Shown in pieces: positions 36,891-50,368 of a stretch of DNA of 64,000 nucleotides. Under the pieces are notes generated by a model. The model did not search any database and was not told the origin of the DNA. It saw only the letters and a program-made list of their open reading frames with translations. The stretch covers positions 1,054,001 to 1,118,000 of the forward strand of contig WHUZ01000005.1 of NCBI GenBank assembly GCA_015179045.1. Reading direction: 5' to 3'. Within the stretch, counting starts at the first letter, position 1, and each line of letters begins with the position of its first letter. Both the position numbers and the translations under genes were made by a program. Source of the DNA: Kalaharituber pfeilii. Taxonomy: Eukaryota > Ascomycota > Pezizomycetes > Pezizales > Pezizaceae.

Positions 36891-39800
36891 TATACTGTAT
36901 CTTCTGGCTAGACAGGAATAAAAGCCTTGAGTTGGTATCAAAGTAATTATAAATAATAATTGATGCTGCACAACACAGGAGCGTATGATACACCTATCAC
37001 TGTATTAGCTAGAGCAGTACCTATACAAATCCAACAAAGATCATGAGAGCAAATCACACCCCTGGGGACGAGGCGAACGAAATAGGTGGGGCAAGTTTTG
37101 TCCAAGTTCATACATCTAGTGAAACATTCGATATTCAATCATAAAATGGGTTATGCACTGTACAGGTAACGCACCCCGTTGCGTTGCCATACCTGAGGTT
37201 ACTGACTGTTATCTATTGCGAGCTTTTTCTGGCCAGCATATCTAACCTTTCTAAACATGCGGAATCAGGCTCCAGAGGAACATATTATGCTCAATTCCCA
37301 AAACTTTTCCGATTTTTTGGGATGTGCGTAAATCCCGTTTTGTGGATTGGTTTGCCGATAAATGGTTTAAACCTTTTTGATTTATTCATGTTCAAATAGA
37401 TCACATTCATGTGTTTATAAACAGGGGATACTCTTTCAGTCTGGGTGACTGAAAATGATAATCATAATTTTTGCTTGGGGTACTTCAAGAATTAGTCTCG
37501 TGCCCAGACGCCGACTGGCGTCTCCATGGGAGCTTACTAAGCACAATAGGGTCTGGTTCGTGTATAGCTTGACATGGCTTCCAATACCGCGAATTATTGG
37601 CAGCCTACCTTGAAAGGCGAGTTCTTCCACTTACACCAGGTGTGACATTGTTGCGGCTTCCTTCCTCTCATATTAAGATCTTAAGTCTATTTTGATCCAG
37701 CAACATTGTTGATTAACATTACAGGATGGATCTTTGTGTGTCAGTACTTGGGGCTTGCAGAACCAACGTACGAGATTTTTGAGCATATACTGAGTGAGAA
37801 TGGAACCCTTATGCTTGCGTTGTTACTGTTGCAGACAAGGAATGAGTTACAAGATATATCTACAAGGCTGAAAAAAGGGCGACCAAAAAGGCGTTCGAGG
37901 CTCTCAGAAACGAAAGTACGAAATCATAGTTCCACAACATATAGGCGTACAAGTTATGTTCATTCAGCATTGTCACCGAAAAGTGGATTGAATACTCGAC
38001 CTGGCAGCCACTTTCATAATCTATCATTAACGAGCTACGGGGCTCCGGATGCTCGTCCAATGGGACGAGGCTACTGTTAACTGCATTCCATTCCTACCCT
38101 TTAGATTAGCCATCAAGGGAATACGTACTGAATGAAAGCATTGATGGTAACCGAACCTACTGTATCACAGGCGGGATAAATCGCTTCTAAAGCTTATATA
38201 GCAGACAAAATTTCTGGTTTCTATTTCCTGAACCTGTTTATTGTATTGAGTCTCAATCATGTCATTACTACTTGTGGAGAAATTTTGTTATTGGCTTAAA
38301 ACAGCTTTATCAGCTTCATCTGTACGATTAGGAGTCATTATTGGCATGTAAGACACACATTTTTGATGTAATTTTGACCAAGTAAAGCAATTTATACGTC
38401 ATACGGCAATTGCCGACAATTTGGTATTTTAAAGATTCAAAAATTTCATATATCCTGGAACATGAATAGAAGAATATCTAATGACCTAGATCCAAGCTGC
38501 TGTTTTTGATTTAAGAGGTGGTCGTGAGATCTACTTGATTGGAAGGGCTTTTATCGAGGACTCAACGAACACATTATCCCGAAATCCTCCCATGCCTATC
38601 CAGGTATAGATACCCTGTATGAGAAGTTGTCAAGCGCAAATTACTATATGTACACATATAAAGATTATTTAACTTGCGGCTGCTTGTTCCTGCAACTACT
38701 CTATTTTATTTCTTAATGGACATGTATACATCCTACTTACAGTCCTACGCTTTGCCTTATCCATGTTCGAGAATTTAATACCTCTTTGGTCGAGGTGCAC
38801 GCTTAGTAGTCGTTTTCGTCGTCTGGCCGGGGCAGTTTGGGCAAGTACTGATCAGTCCATGATTCAAGACCAATCTCAAACCATTCGAGTCTGAATTGCG
38901 ATATATAATTCCCATCAAACCAAGTCTGCGCCACATGCATTACACCAGTCTCGAACTGCACCACACGAAAGTGCCTGCACTTACGCGCATAACTAGTACA
39001 GTTAATTTATCGATGTGCATGCGTGTGTTCACAGATGCTGTGCTTTGATTTGAAACTGAGACAGATTGGCCAGCTCCCCCATAGGACGAGACTACCTGCG
39101 GATTCGTTTGCTTTTGCCCCGCCTAGGACAGAGATCTACCAACTTACATTATTAACTTTCGGGCGCCAGGCTGTCCAGGCACCTCGCTGCCCCTCCATCT
39201 GCACCCCCTCTTCAATGACATTTGCTCTCACCTATTGTTCCTAACCGCTCTCCTCACTCTCCTTTTAACCATCCCCCTGACCTAGTGCATGTACAGCAGG
39301 TGTATAGCTAGCTCGTTACGAGAAGTGAGCTGGATTATTTCTGATATGAGAGGAGCCACGAGACCGGGCACATTTGGGTATATTTTGATATGTCATGATA
39401 CATGTATGTCTCGCTTGGCTGGTACGTGCAATTGAGGATATTAGGTGCTAAACCTACATTGAATAGTGTAGCTACTTTTTGCAGCGGACCGTCACAGGCT
39501 TACTGGATGCGGGCCAGTTCTGTTGCCAAGGCAGTCTCATCCTCTCGCTTATGATATGGCGTCGGCCAGTGTCATGTATACCGCATTAAAATGTGGATAC
39601 AACAAGGGACATGTAGGGGCTCTGCTCTAGTGTTTAGCCTCAGTCTAGGCCGATATACTTGATGCGCCGATTCACTTTCGCGTGCGGTTCCTCGGCCGGT
39701 CGGTTCAAAGCGCACGATGCTGTCTGCGTACAAAGCGCCGCTACACGACAAGCGCGCATCTCTGATTTGGCAATGCGCAAGCGCGTATGCGAAACAAAGC

Positions 39801-42800
39801 AGGTACGTGCTAGGGCTAGGGATGCTTTTATCATTACTTTTGCTTCTCTCCATAAAGGCACTGGTTGTGTTTTGATTGCTACCCCCGCTATTTCCTGTGG
39901 AATCTACAACCCATTAACAAGAGAATGACTTATTTTATGTGTGTACATGTACATGTAGCATACAGGATTCCAATTGCGGACACGCAAGTTAAAGAAAATG
40001 CCTTGGAAGTACGCGGAGAAGACTGCAGGAAATGTCAATCATACCTTACTTGATAAATTGCTGATATGACCAATACCCTAGCAGACAATCAAGACAAGGA
40101 TGGCATATCCAGCTGCTTTAACATACTAGTGTGCTACCACCTCACGTACCTCACACGGCATTTTGGACAGCACGACACTGGCAACAGTACAACAAGGCAT
40201 ACTGGTTAGCAAATTCTCATGCAATGTAGTTCGCATATAGGCTACGATTATCTTCTGCGCTTCAGTAATGATTTAACCATTTGATTTTACATTCAAAGCC
40301 AGGCTTCTAATATACAAAGGGCAGCGGTTAGACATATTTTGATGATTTTGACCTCTTCTAGTTGCCTACAGATACATATGTTGAGCAAGTATTGCACAAC
40401 ACACACTACTGTACCATTGGGTTGACTAATGGGTGTATCTATTTACAGCAGCCGGAAAGGGCATGGCAAGGAAGGGGCCTATTTACTTGATGTCACTGTG
40501 CCAGACTATTGAGTACAAGTATTTGGTAGTCCCGTACCCAGCCTAATTGGGGGAATTTCAGTGATGAGCTCCTCATGCACCATCACTAGTGTATAGGCTC
40601 GATGGTATCCTGCCGCAGTTCTGCTCGAGTACGTACTTGGCTAACAGTGCAACTGTGCAGACCAGCATGGCCCTGTGGCTAGCTCGCTGTACACATTGCC
40701 CAGACAACCCTATTGTCCTGCGATGCTACTTTGCGCTGACTGGTTCACGGGGGAGCACAGCACTCTACATAGCCCTAGAAGCAGCCCATGCTTCAAGTGC
40801 ATGAGTGGAGCACTAGCCTGCTATATATTAGTGCTTTATACTATGCCTCAAGGGCTTCAAGGGCCGGCCACGACCGCCTATGTACTTTATGGGTTGCTCC
40901 GGCCGACAGACTTACTTAAGTAATGGAGTGCTTGGTCGGCATGCGTTGGAATGTAATGGGCTGGGAGGCACTCCACTCGCAGCAATGTGAAGGGGTATCC
41001 GTGCAGCATTACCTTCTAACTTCTCTGCACACCATGCACCCTGCCCACTGAGGTGAGCAACCCATCGCGAACACCTTGCTCGACTCCACCTAGTTCTCGC
41101 ATGTCCTTTTTGCTTACTTGCTGCGCTTGTCCTTGGGCACGCATATGTGCAAAACCTGTGCTTCTATCCTTTGCTCTCCCCACTTCCGCCCACTCAGGGC
41201 AGTCTTTATACCGCTAATGCTTTCCACCTGCATCTCAGCTCTCCTCCCCCTCCTCCCCCTCCTCCCCCACATCCATCTCTTCACTCTTCCATTGACCAAT
41301 AAGAACACAATGGGCAAACACCCCCTGATCATATCGGCATTGCTGTTGCCCGCTGTCATGCCTCTACTATCTCCAGATGGCAAAGAGGGGTCCGCTAATA
41401 TAATTGTTTTAGAACTTCATTTGGGCAAGCTGCAGACGCAAATGCGTGCTGATATGCATATGCTGGTGCAGTGTACAATACAGCTTGCTCCTTCCTCTTG
41501 ACAGTAGCACATGTACTCTGCAGCCAAATATTAAAAGCTATCGTGGACATTGCCCTATTGCTCATCTTGGGATTAGCCTCGCAGGAGTGAAGCACGTTGT
41601 TCCGGAGGCCGGTCATGATATGTATTATCTTCGGCTCTGGGCGACCGCAAGACACATAGGCACAAAAGAATGACTACCACTTGAGACTTGCAGTGTTTTT
41701 GAACCAAAAAACGTTCATTTCGCCGGCCATGTGTCTACACACCAAATGTGGGTGAGGTAACTGGTTTGAGAAAGGAAAACAGAACTCAGCCAGGAAACGA
41801 ATACCTGTTCGTCAATACGCTAGCTCCTGTTGGACTACACTTTCGTTTCCTTGCGATGCCCTGCATGCCCTCCCCTCCTTGTCTTGATACTAACAACTAT
41901 CGGCGAATCCGCAAGGCTCACGTATTCCCCTGGCCAGGGTTGTCCAGGTATTTAGATCTTGCCATTTAGTTCAATGATCAGCTTTTTTATTGCAGTGCAG
42001 CAAGCTTCTGCCGCCCAACTCTTCAGGAACAACTTCCAAACATGTGAGAGATCATACCAAAATTCATAGACCCAAAAAATATATTACTGACCCTGTAGGT
42101 GGAATAGATAACCATATGATTAATCTAAAGTGGAATAATGAATCTCAGTGGGGAAATATGTTGCCTACATAGCTATTGTAAATCCGGGGTACGATTCACA
42201 GAGAGAGGCAATTTTTTAGCCTGTTTCCTACTGGGCCTGGACCATGGAGTTGAAGATGTGTTTTGGTACACATTTACCTTACCTGGGATATTCCAAGGAT
42301 TTTGGATGACAATTATTCTGCCGCATCAAATTATAAAATTTTCTTTGAGAATAACTGGTAAAGACCTAAAGACCACGAACGGCCAACCTTTTTCGTTGCC
42401 AACTCATCACTGCATACAACGTCGTCCCTCCCCTCAAAAATAATGGTTTCTGCCTATATTCGGCATTCTAGCTCCCTTCACGCCGGGGTCAACGGAACAC
42501 CACAGTAAAAAAAAGAACAACCAATGCGGGTCACGCAAGGTTCAGTCATAATATGATCCAAAAGGTAGGTAGCCTTTTTACGATTTTTGTTAGAAAGTAT
42601 CTTACATGGTTTACTAGCGCCAGCTAAGATTGATAGCTGAATGCTCGATTCTGATAATCCTGCTGCATCTCGTCTGCGGGATGGTTATCATTGCTATAAC
42701 ATAGAATTTGTAGGATTGGAGCATCTCTCCAGCCCTCAATTGTACTCGAGGGCTTCAAACGAGAGTGCAAGATAACTGACGTATTTCTTGCATTAGCTTG

Positions 42801-43731
42801 ACCTGGAGGCTCTTTCCCGCTGTCTTCTTGCAGCTACAGATTACCACATAATGGCCCAATGACGTGCATTTACTTCGCGTGGTAGAGAATGACCGTTATG
42901 GGCTTTTCTCACTTAATGCGGGTAAAACAAAGGTTCAGGATTTAGGAAGTCATCTTCGTTTGAGCCACTAGCGTACGACCCTACAATTCTCAATATATCT
43001 CATACCCTTCTAGGAAAGGTTATGGAAGCATGATCCCTCAATACCAGTACAGGAACAATGAATGTGTGTTGATGTATGGGTGAAAAAACTGAATAGCTTC
43101 TATGCATTGAGGAATGAGGGGATCTAGTGGAGACTGGGGATCTGCAACATGCGCTGGAACTGAATCCGCATGAGGTTATGTCTCAATCATTGGTGACTAG
43201 CTCCCTTCCCCTCTTGCCGTTCCTCCTTGTTGTTCCTACCCCCCTCTTACATCTTGACCTGGGCTGCGAGCCAAATTGTGACCCAGTACCGAGATAGCCC
43301 CGCGAACCATACAACCCAGCCATATAATACAGCTGCTCCTCACTTCTCTGGAAGAGGAACAAATCCAAATCCTAAATCATTTAGGAATAATCAGTCACAT
43401 AAACCTATAGATAGTTGGGCGAGGTGTCATTGAGCTCTTCTTCAGATTTTCAACCCACCATTGCCTACCACATCCCGTCATACTCAGTCCGTTTTCAAAT
43501 ATCGGTCCAATCCAATCAATTCCTTACAAGAGTAAAGCGGAGCCAACATTTTTTTCAGCTCGTGCAACTATTGTCCACTGGCTATTGATTCAGGCTTCAA
43601 CATACCACAATTGCATTTGACTTAAATTAACATCTCAAGATGTTCTACATCCTTTACCTCGCAAGTACGGATATATTTTCATCAAACCAGCTTTTGGAGA
43701 TCAATATAACTGACTTTGTTGTTGCTAAGGT

Positions 43732-44157
43732 TTATGCAAGCGCCGCCGCTGGCCCGACCCACATTACGAGTGTTACCCTTGCCCGGGTGGATTTACATGC
43801 AATGTCCGCGTCCACCATCGTGATTATACCTCGGATGAGGTTCATGCTACACAGGAGCTCGCTCGGGAAGCTGCTGCCCAACGTGCATACCTAATTTGTC
43901 GCAATATTTCTGTCAATGAAAGTCTTTATCAGGGTCAACTACCTGTCAATGGACTACCTAGTCAACCTCCAGCACAACATATACCTTCTGTCAATGGGGT
44001 ATCTATGGCAATGGCACAGCCAAGATACGTTCCTCCTACAGGAACGATTGTTCAAGGCTCGAACGGAATGCCCAAGAGTGATCAGGGTCAAATCGCCAGT
44101 GGACGAATGGGAAATCCACAAGGAGTTGCTATCATGGGTCATCCGCACATCCAATGA
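43732..44157 (+). CDS. possible Cys/His-rich small protein or gene fragment
   Basis: A 141-codon frame with protein-like composition ends at TGA (44155-44157). It begins LCKRRRWPDPHYECYPCPGG and continues FTCNVRVHHRDY, then a helical stretch ATQELAREAAAQRAYLI, then a Gly/Pro/Gln-rich tail (GQLPVNGLPSQPPAQ). The cysteines are spaced C-x11-C-x2-C-x5-C followed by HH, which could bind zinc. An upstream ATG at 43,640 could join through an intron with GTACGG donor and CTAAG acceptor (about 43,663-43,729). I do not recognise the family. It may be a real small gene or the terminal exon of a decayed larger one. Confidence 0.35.
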   Translation, partial: LCKRRRWPDPHYECYPCPGGFTCNVRVHHRDYTSDEVHATQELAREAAAQRAYLICRNISVNESLYQGQLPVNGLPSQPPAQHIPSVNGVSMAMAQPRYVPPTGTIVQGSNGMPKSDQGQIASGRMGNPQGVAIMGHPHIQ

Positions 44158-47100
44158 TCAATCGACATCGAATTAAGGCCCTTAGAGCCCCTTTAAGTAC
44201 CTTATATATGGTACGCATATCGACAGTCTTAAGCGCTTACCGCTTCGAAAAGCCTGTGTGGTGCTTTGGCGTTGTACCGCAACATGGTCTCATTTACAGA
44301 ATGGTCAATCCCTCAGCAAGTTTTAGCATTGTTTTTTCTCGCCTGGGTTTGCTTGCGTTCTTACGTTCGTTTAGCTTTTGGGCGCTGGTGTTAAATGGTT
44401 GGTTTTCTGGGTTATCTACATCATTCCTTGTTTCTCGTTTCCTGGTCTTGATTGACGTAAAAATAACATCTCGGTCTTTTTCTCACGGATGACTTGACTG
44501 TTCTGGTCACTGTATTGCACATTCTTTTTTTCTAGTTCATGGCCGGGAAGTAAGCTCTATTGGACGCAATTTGCGTTTACATTGTTTTCACGAAAATAGT
44601 GTGCGCTCTTCTGGGATGTTACAATGTCTTGTTTCAAGTTTGCACTGACATTCTTGTTTGAGATTGCAAGCAGGCAAGGACAATGAAATTCACACACGAT
44701 TATGCCAAGAGATGCTGTATTTATTCACTGTATGCCAATGGATTTCTTCTATCTTTGAGCATTTTTGGCAATTTTTCCAAGTGTGCAAGTTACCCTGATG
44801 TGACGGTTGTGAAACGTGGGCGTTGTGGCGCGAGGGAGAGGCCAGGTTGCTAATGTAAGGGTGTGAACTAGTGGGCAGCTTTTTGGCTGGCAATTTGTTT
44901 AACGCACAGTCCTGTTTACAAAGGCATAACTCACTGAAGACTTAGCGAGACATACATGTGTATCTGGAAACTGGTTCTCTGCTGCGATAGGGCACGTGGC
45001 GATCGACATGGGATGAACACCAGAGTAGATTTTAGAGAACTATTACCTCTAAAAATTACTAGTGTAATGTAGATGCTGAACTCGAATGCAGGGGAAACTC
45101 AAAGAAGCACTCATAGACGGTTGCTGTACTCGCTGGTCCACAAAGTATTGCGCATAATTAGTCAGCCGTTCCAATACTTTTGGACCAGCGAGTAGCATAC
45201 AGTACCTTTATACATAATCGCACAGTTCATACAATCAGGTCCCATATCGGAATTTACTTGTTATTTTTATTTTAACTTTATTTTGCTTGGATAGGCGATT
45301 TGCATTAGCTGGACGCCTTGCCACCACACATATCCTAGGACCTAACCTGAAGAGCTTGGGTTGTTCCAATGGATGTTGACTTCGCTTGCGCACGGACGTG
45401 AACAGCTGACTCGGATAGGCATGGTGCTGGCATTTGTTTGCTGGGGTTCAGACAGCTCACCATCGAGTTTGACGGGTGGCCATACACCCGCACTTGACAT
45501 AATTCAACTTTTACACTTGAGGCTGCTCTCCCAGCAACATCACCAATTCAAAAAAAGATAAAGAGCAGTGATGATTTGATGTCCACGTACCTCGTAACCA
45601 TAGTATTGGGAATCCTGATAGGGCATAGCTCAGTATACGTGGAAAGGGTGGCGTGACCGGGCAGAGAAGAGAACGAGGGTTTTGAATAAGTACCTTACGT
45701 TTCCTTAGCTGAAAGGTTCTACCCATGGCCAGGGCACCCATAGACAGAGAAATCAACAACCGACAGAGACCCGGAAGGACAGGGGCACTGAGTTTTTTTC
45801 TTTTTTTTTTTTCCATCGTCGATAGTAAGGAAACCGGATGGGTCGCCACTCCGCAGTACGGTCATGACTAACCTAGCACTACCATGGAACCGCAGTGGAC
45901 CGAATTTCTTACAACACCAGGTCCAGGGTATGGCGGCTGATCGGTTGCTTCTGACGGCCCTGACATACGTAGCGAGGCCAAGGTAGCTACCTATTATGAG
46001 ACAGGCAGGTGCTCTCTTACGTATGTGTTCTGATGGGGTTCGTTTACTATAACTGTTGTTGTGTGATCTGCAAACTTTCAGATTTCTCTGAGAAAATTAT
46101 CCCGGTTACGACTCAGGAAGCCTTTGCTGTCGTGTGAGTAGGCTATTGAAGCCAGCAATTTAATGCTAGTAAATGGAGGAGGGATGCTCACACGGTTGAG
46201 TGACACCATGGGCTGCAGGATTAATATTCCTTGCTGGGAAGAGAGGCGAGCGGACGGTTGGTCGATCCGGGGAATTAAAGAATGCATTGTGTGCCATTCC
46301 ACCGGATCGACGGAGATCAAGGGCATGTGCTAGCCATCTTGTCGCTGGCAGAGTAGGACTTAAAAGCTTGGTATGAGCTGTCAATTTGGATCTTCGGGAG
46401 AAGCTAGGGTTGGATAGGATGGGGAGATTTAGGGAGAAATTGTGCGTTCCGGAAGGATTGAAAATTGGCATACAGGTAAGGCAAAATGGAAGTGTGTTGG
46501 AAGGGTATTGGTAGCCTCGTCGCGGGGAACTGGTGGAATGTGTGCTCGTGCCCAGACTGTTATTTTCGGCCCCCGCCATGACTCTGCCGTAGGTGCAATG
46601 TTGGAAGGGTAATGCAAAAGAGGCAGCACGTCCACATGCTGTCGCCTGGACTTTGCACTCCATGACCGCAGCAACAGGACTATGACCACAGGAGTACTCA
46701 GGTGGTTGCAAGTAGAGATGGAAGGCCAGAAGGTTCGCCACTGAAGTTGAATCATAGGAAGGTTTGGAGTGTTTCTTCCTTTCGGACATGTTTCTGAATT
46801 ATTGCTGAGTGGAGCACTTCGATGGTAATCTGGGGTCGGGGTCGGGGTCGGGATCGGAGGCCGCGGCTGCCTTGGTGTCTCACTGGCCACCCTGCCTGCG
46901 ACACATCAGAAGGAAGACGAAGAAATGCTGGTCTGGCCCGTCTCGTTTAGCCGCTGCGCGAAACCGCTCACGGGCCCGCTGGATGGCCGCGGGCAGCTGG
47001 GTCAGATAGTCCTGCGGAAAGACCCCACCCCACCCGTCACGTGACTCCCACAGATTGCCCATTTGGGTAGTCGGCGTGACAGCGGGCCTGGGCACATCGG

Positions 47101-47356
47101 TGCGGAGCGGCAATAGGGTTTTGGTGTTCTAACCGCAGACGCCGAAGAAACGTTCAACTCCGGAAGCCTTAGTCGCGCTGAGAGGGGCATTCAATATGTA
47201 TAATGCGCAATCCTGAATGACGTGCAGTAAATGAAGTTCTCGATCGATCTGCACGGAGATTAAGCGAGCTTACACTCTGTAAGCACAACCGCGCGTAATG
47301 GTTGTGGGGGGGCGACGCTATCGGACGTGGTGGGGGAGCCGTAGTGTTGAGCCGCG
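44158..47356. other. gene-poor spacer
   Basis: Only a hairpin element (45,127-45,194) and a short TCGGGG repeat (about 46,832-46,857) stand out. Minus-strand frames at 46.2-47.1 kb reach 207 codons but show no motif. Confidence 0.4.
45127..45194. mobile_element. 68-bp TA-flanked hairpin (mariner-type ends)
   Basis: Arms TACTCGCTGGTCCACAAAG (from 45127) and the inverted TACTCGCTGGTCCAAAAG (to 45194) differ by one inserted base and continue to TATTG, around a 21-bp loop. TA edges and a GGTCCAAAAGTATTG-type arm resemble Tc1/mariner termini brought almost together, so this is a MITE or an internally deleted element. Confidence 0.65.
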
Positions 47357-47745
47357 TTGCCGGATAAAGAACGGCGAAGCCTTGCTCCATTGTCACGGAG
47401 CTTCCGTCAATGCTGGTGTTTTTTTGGTTTTTTTGATTTTTTTCCTGAAAAGTGGTATGACCCCGCTTATTGCCATTCCTATGGCAGGGTGGTGGTCGGA
47501 GATGACAGGGCCCTCCTGCATTGGGCCGCACGGAACAAGAGTTTGGAGATTACCAAGCTCCCCTCGAAGGGGCAGCCGTAAGCTTGAGAACAAATTGAAA
47601 GGTGGAAGGCATCACGCCTCTCCATCTTGCTGCTGGAAATCGAGACGGGAGAACTCTTGCGCCTGCTCGTACAGCACGAGGCAGATCCGGCTACGCTGCG
47701 GACGTTCTGTGATACCCAGATTCCCCGTTGAGCTACCAGTGCAGC
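47357..47745 (+). pseudogene. ankyrin-repeat gene relic
   Basis: Plus-strand fragments of ankyrin repeats occur in order but in different frames: ALLHCHGASVNA (about 47,385-47,420), SGMTPLIAI (about 47,450-47,480), DDRALLHWAARNKSLEITK (about 47,500-47,560), GITPLHLAAGNRD (about 47,605-47,645) and LLRLLVQHEADPATLR (about 47,653-47,703). TPLHLAA and LLVQHEADP are standard ankyrin features. At least three frame changes and in-frame stops separate them, so no functional protein can be read. A T-rich insertion (about 47,417-47,450) interrupts the second repeat. Neighbouring domains are not recognisable. Confidence 0.7.
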
Positions 47746-48104
47746 AAGCGAATGGATAGCAAAATGTAGCCCATCATTAAAACTAGGTAGATGTCTCTCC
47801 ACTTCACCGTTTCTGCAGCCATACTAGGCTCGTTTGCTCCTCAGAGAGACATCTATCCATGAAGCATTCTGGGGCCTCTATTGACAGCTCAGACCGCAGC
47901 CAACGAAGATTTCACTGACAGAGAGATCACGTACAACGTGAAAACCGGGTAAGATTCAGGCACCCCGCTCTGTCTGCTTCCATTTTCGTGAGAGGTTTCT
48001 GACTGTTAGGTATCAATATATAGCATATTGAGATTTTAGAGATGCAATGCAAACTTTTCTGGGACCTCAATGTTTCGAAAGTGCCTGCAGTGTGCCCCAA
48101 CACA
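47746..48104. other. spacer
   Basis: No gene or repeat recognised. Confidence 0.4.
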
Positions 48105-48154
48105 CGTGTTCGGAAGCCCTACCATGGCGAACAGCTGCAAGCGGGGATACGTGA

Positions 48155-48185
<31 letters not shown>

Positions 48186-48197
48186 CGTGTTCCGAAG
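48105..48197 (+). mobile_element. poly(A)-tailed short insertion with target-site duplication
   Basis: CGTGTTCGGAAG (48105-48116) is repeated with one mismatch as CGTGTTCCGAAG (48186-48197). Between them are 41 bp of unique sequence and a run of 28 A (48158-48185) directly abutting the second copy. A 12-bp duplication next to a 3' poly(A) is the signature of LINE-machinery insertion, so this is probably a severely 5'-truncated retrotransposon or retroposed RNA fragment. Confidence 0.7.
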
Positions 48198-50359
48198 AAG
48201 TGACATGTGCAATGATGTTGGTATATGCGGACTGCATTGCCAGCCGGTAGATGACTAGGTTCCTTCTAGACCTGCAATACAGAGGGCGGATATTGTCCAG
48301 CTACGGTACTGTAAAACCTAGGCTAGCTGGCATTATGTTGTACAAGAAAGTGCGATGGGGAATCGAACGACTGATGCGTAACCCATTGGTGTCCTCGCGC
48401 TCACACTACGCCCATGCTGTAAACGATTCATTTGAATATAAATTGTCAGATCAGGTAATTGCTGCTTTTTGGGCGTCATGCATATTGTTGAGTGCTTTTA
48501 ATTACTCATCTTCATTGTTTGTGAGCTCTATATTATTCGATCGATTTATGGCTTATTGAAAGGTTTACTGAGCTGGTTGATGTTACCTAAGGAGAGTTAC
48601 TTGCGCCTACTACGTGAGCCCTGAGGAAATGCATCAAGCTAACTTACGAGGTTGAGATGGATCAAGCAACAGATGATCCTTCTATCATTCTACATTCACA
48701 ATAGTATCGTCACATTCACAAGTTGTTTGCTGATACGGGCAGGATATTCTCTTTAGACTGCGCTATATTCCAATGGAAACAAAGACCTGCCCGGGCCGGC
48801 CCTATGACCTGGCAGAAACCATTATCGATCCGTTCCACACTGCAGGTGGACCAGCCATGCCCAGGGGCGAGTATGATAGTTATATACAGGTAATACACTC
48901 AATACATGTAATGTGCCTAAGCAAGCTGCTGCCCTCAAGATACTAGTCAAATGCCACGCAAGGCATTAGGCGTGAATTACGCATATGTGTATGCCATAAT
49001 AGCCTTTTCCCTTTGAGTTGTGGCGTTTGCTTATGTGGCCCATGTTAGAAAATTGTAGTACAATAGATCATATTGCTAGACGACATTGCATGATGATAAT
49101 GATGATTAGCAACATCGATAAAATCCACTTGGACTTGGAAATTCTGAGGAAGTTATGGGATCAACATCTTTTTTTACTGTCGCAAGACCCCGCATACAGG
49201 CTACCAGCCTATGATATGGAAGACCTGTTTGACTCGAGCCTATTAAGGTTCAATCGAGCCCTTCTGAAACCCGGCCTGCGAATGTCGGTCGTGGCCGCCA
49301 CGCATAAAGTGAGATCCTAAAAGATATATATTTGACAGGCTTTGGGGCTGTCCTATACTTAAAAGGAGAGTGATAATAGTGCAACCTAGTAGATGTTGGA
49401 CGAGAACAGAGCTTATTCCTGGTCATCGTAATCGATCACATTACATATAAACAAAAAAAGGCTGCAATCATCCCGTGATAGTCATAGCTACCGCCAGGGC
49501 TCTCAGTTGATTCAGCTACTATGAACAGGACGGGAAATTTCGAAGAACTTTGTGTATGCTACCGTGCTTTATTACCAACGGATGGAATTGTGAACCTTAA
49601 TTGTCAGTCATATCAGGTATTTACACGGCTTGCAGCAGTTTTAAATGAACGGTAGTCTCGTGACCTGTGAGCTGTTGTAACCACCTTGCCTGATCTGTGA
49701 GCCCTGAGCCGTACGGATACTGCAACTCTAGTGAAACATGTCAGCCTAAAAGTTGGGCTGTGTTATAGTCCTGTAGGGTGGAATATGAAATGAGAGGATT
49801 TGATTACCAGTGACCCAGGCCTGGAAGAGGCATCCAAAGGGTACTCTCGTAGAAGCTCTCAGTTAATGCAGAGACTGAACATTCTGGGCTCCAGTGTATC
49901 TAACTATCTACTCAAGAATTTAAGGTGAAAATCGAAAGTTCGTAAGAAATGTCAATGGCCAAGAGGCATAATGTCTTGCTTTTCTTGTTCTTCTTTGGGA
50001 CGGAGGGGGGCAGTTTCCTTGATCAAGAACGCAGTGGAAACTGACATCGACAAGCAAAACCTTGTCCAAAGTCAGCGAAAAAGATAGTCTGGCCGGCCTG
50101 CGGTTTTCATACCTGTGCATGCAACATGGTTTGTCTTAACGCATTCGGATTGGTGGGGTTGTTGGCCCATTGAAGTTACCAAGCCCAAAGACGAGTATGG
50201 GTACAGAGATTATAAGAAGCTTTTCACACCCACGTCGGTAGTCAGAGTCAGGCCAACCAAGGCAGCGGCTGCCTGCTTGTAATGAATCTTGTTGGTATCC
50301 AGTTTATGGTGCATGGCCTGGTGCGGAACACATGGGTTTTGGTATAACAGACTCTCAGC
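48198..50359. other. gene-poor spacer upstream of the secreted-protein gene
   Basis: Short frames only. One at 49,018-49,320 (100 codons, with LRKLWDQHLFLLSQDPAYRL) looks mildly protein-like but has no recognisable family. 49.9-50.36 kb should include the promoter of the small secreted protein. Confidence 0.35.
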
Positions 50360-50368
50360 TATATAAAG
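50360..50368 (+). promoter_or_regulatory. TATA box of the small secreted protein gene
   Basis: TATATAAAG lies 182 bp upstream of the ATG at 50550 and is the only good TATA match in that interval. It implies a 5' untranslated leader of about 150 nt. Confidence 0.5.

Noticed and set aside
46166..47113. Minus-strand open frames of 207, 153 and 77 codons
   Set aside because: They overlap in different frames without motifs. The GGTCGG repeat opens one of them, and no splice model joins them convincingly.
48340..48420. tRNA-like B box (GTTCGATTCCC) on the minus strand
   Set aside because: The flanking bases do not pair into a T stem, and no A box or acceptor stem fits. At most it is a fossil tRNA-derived repeat.
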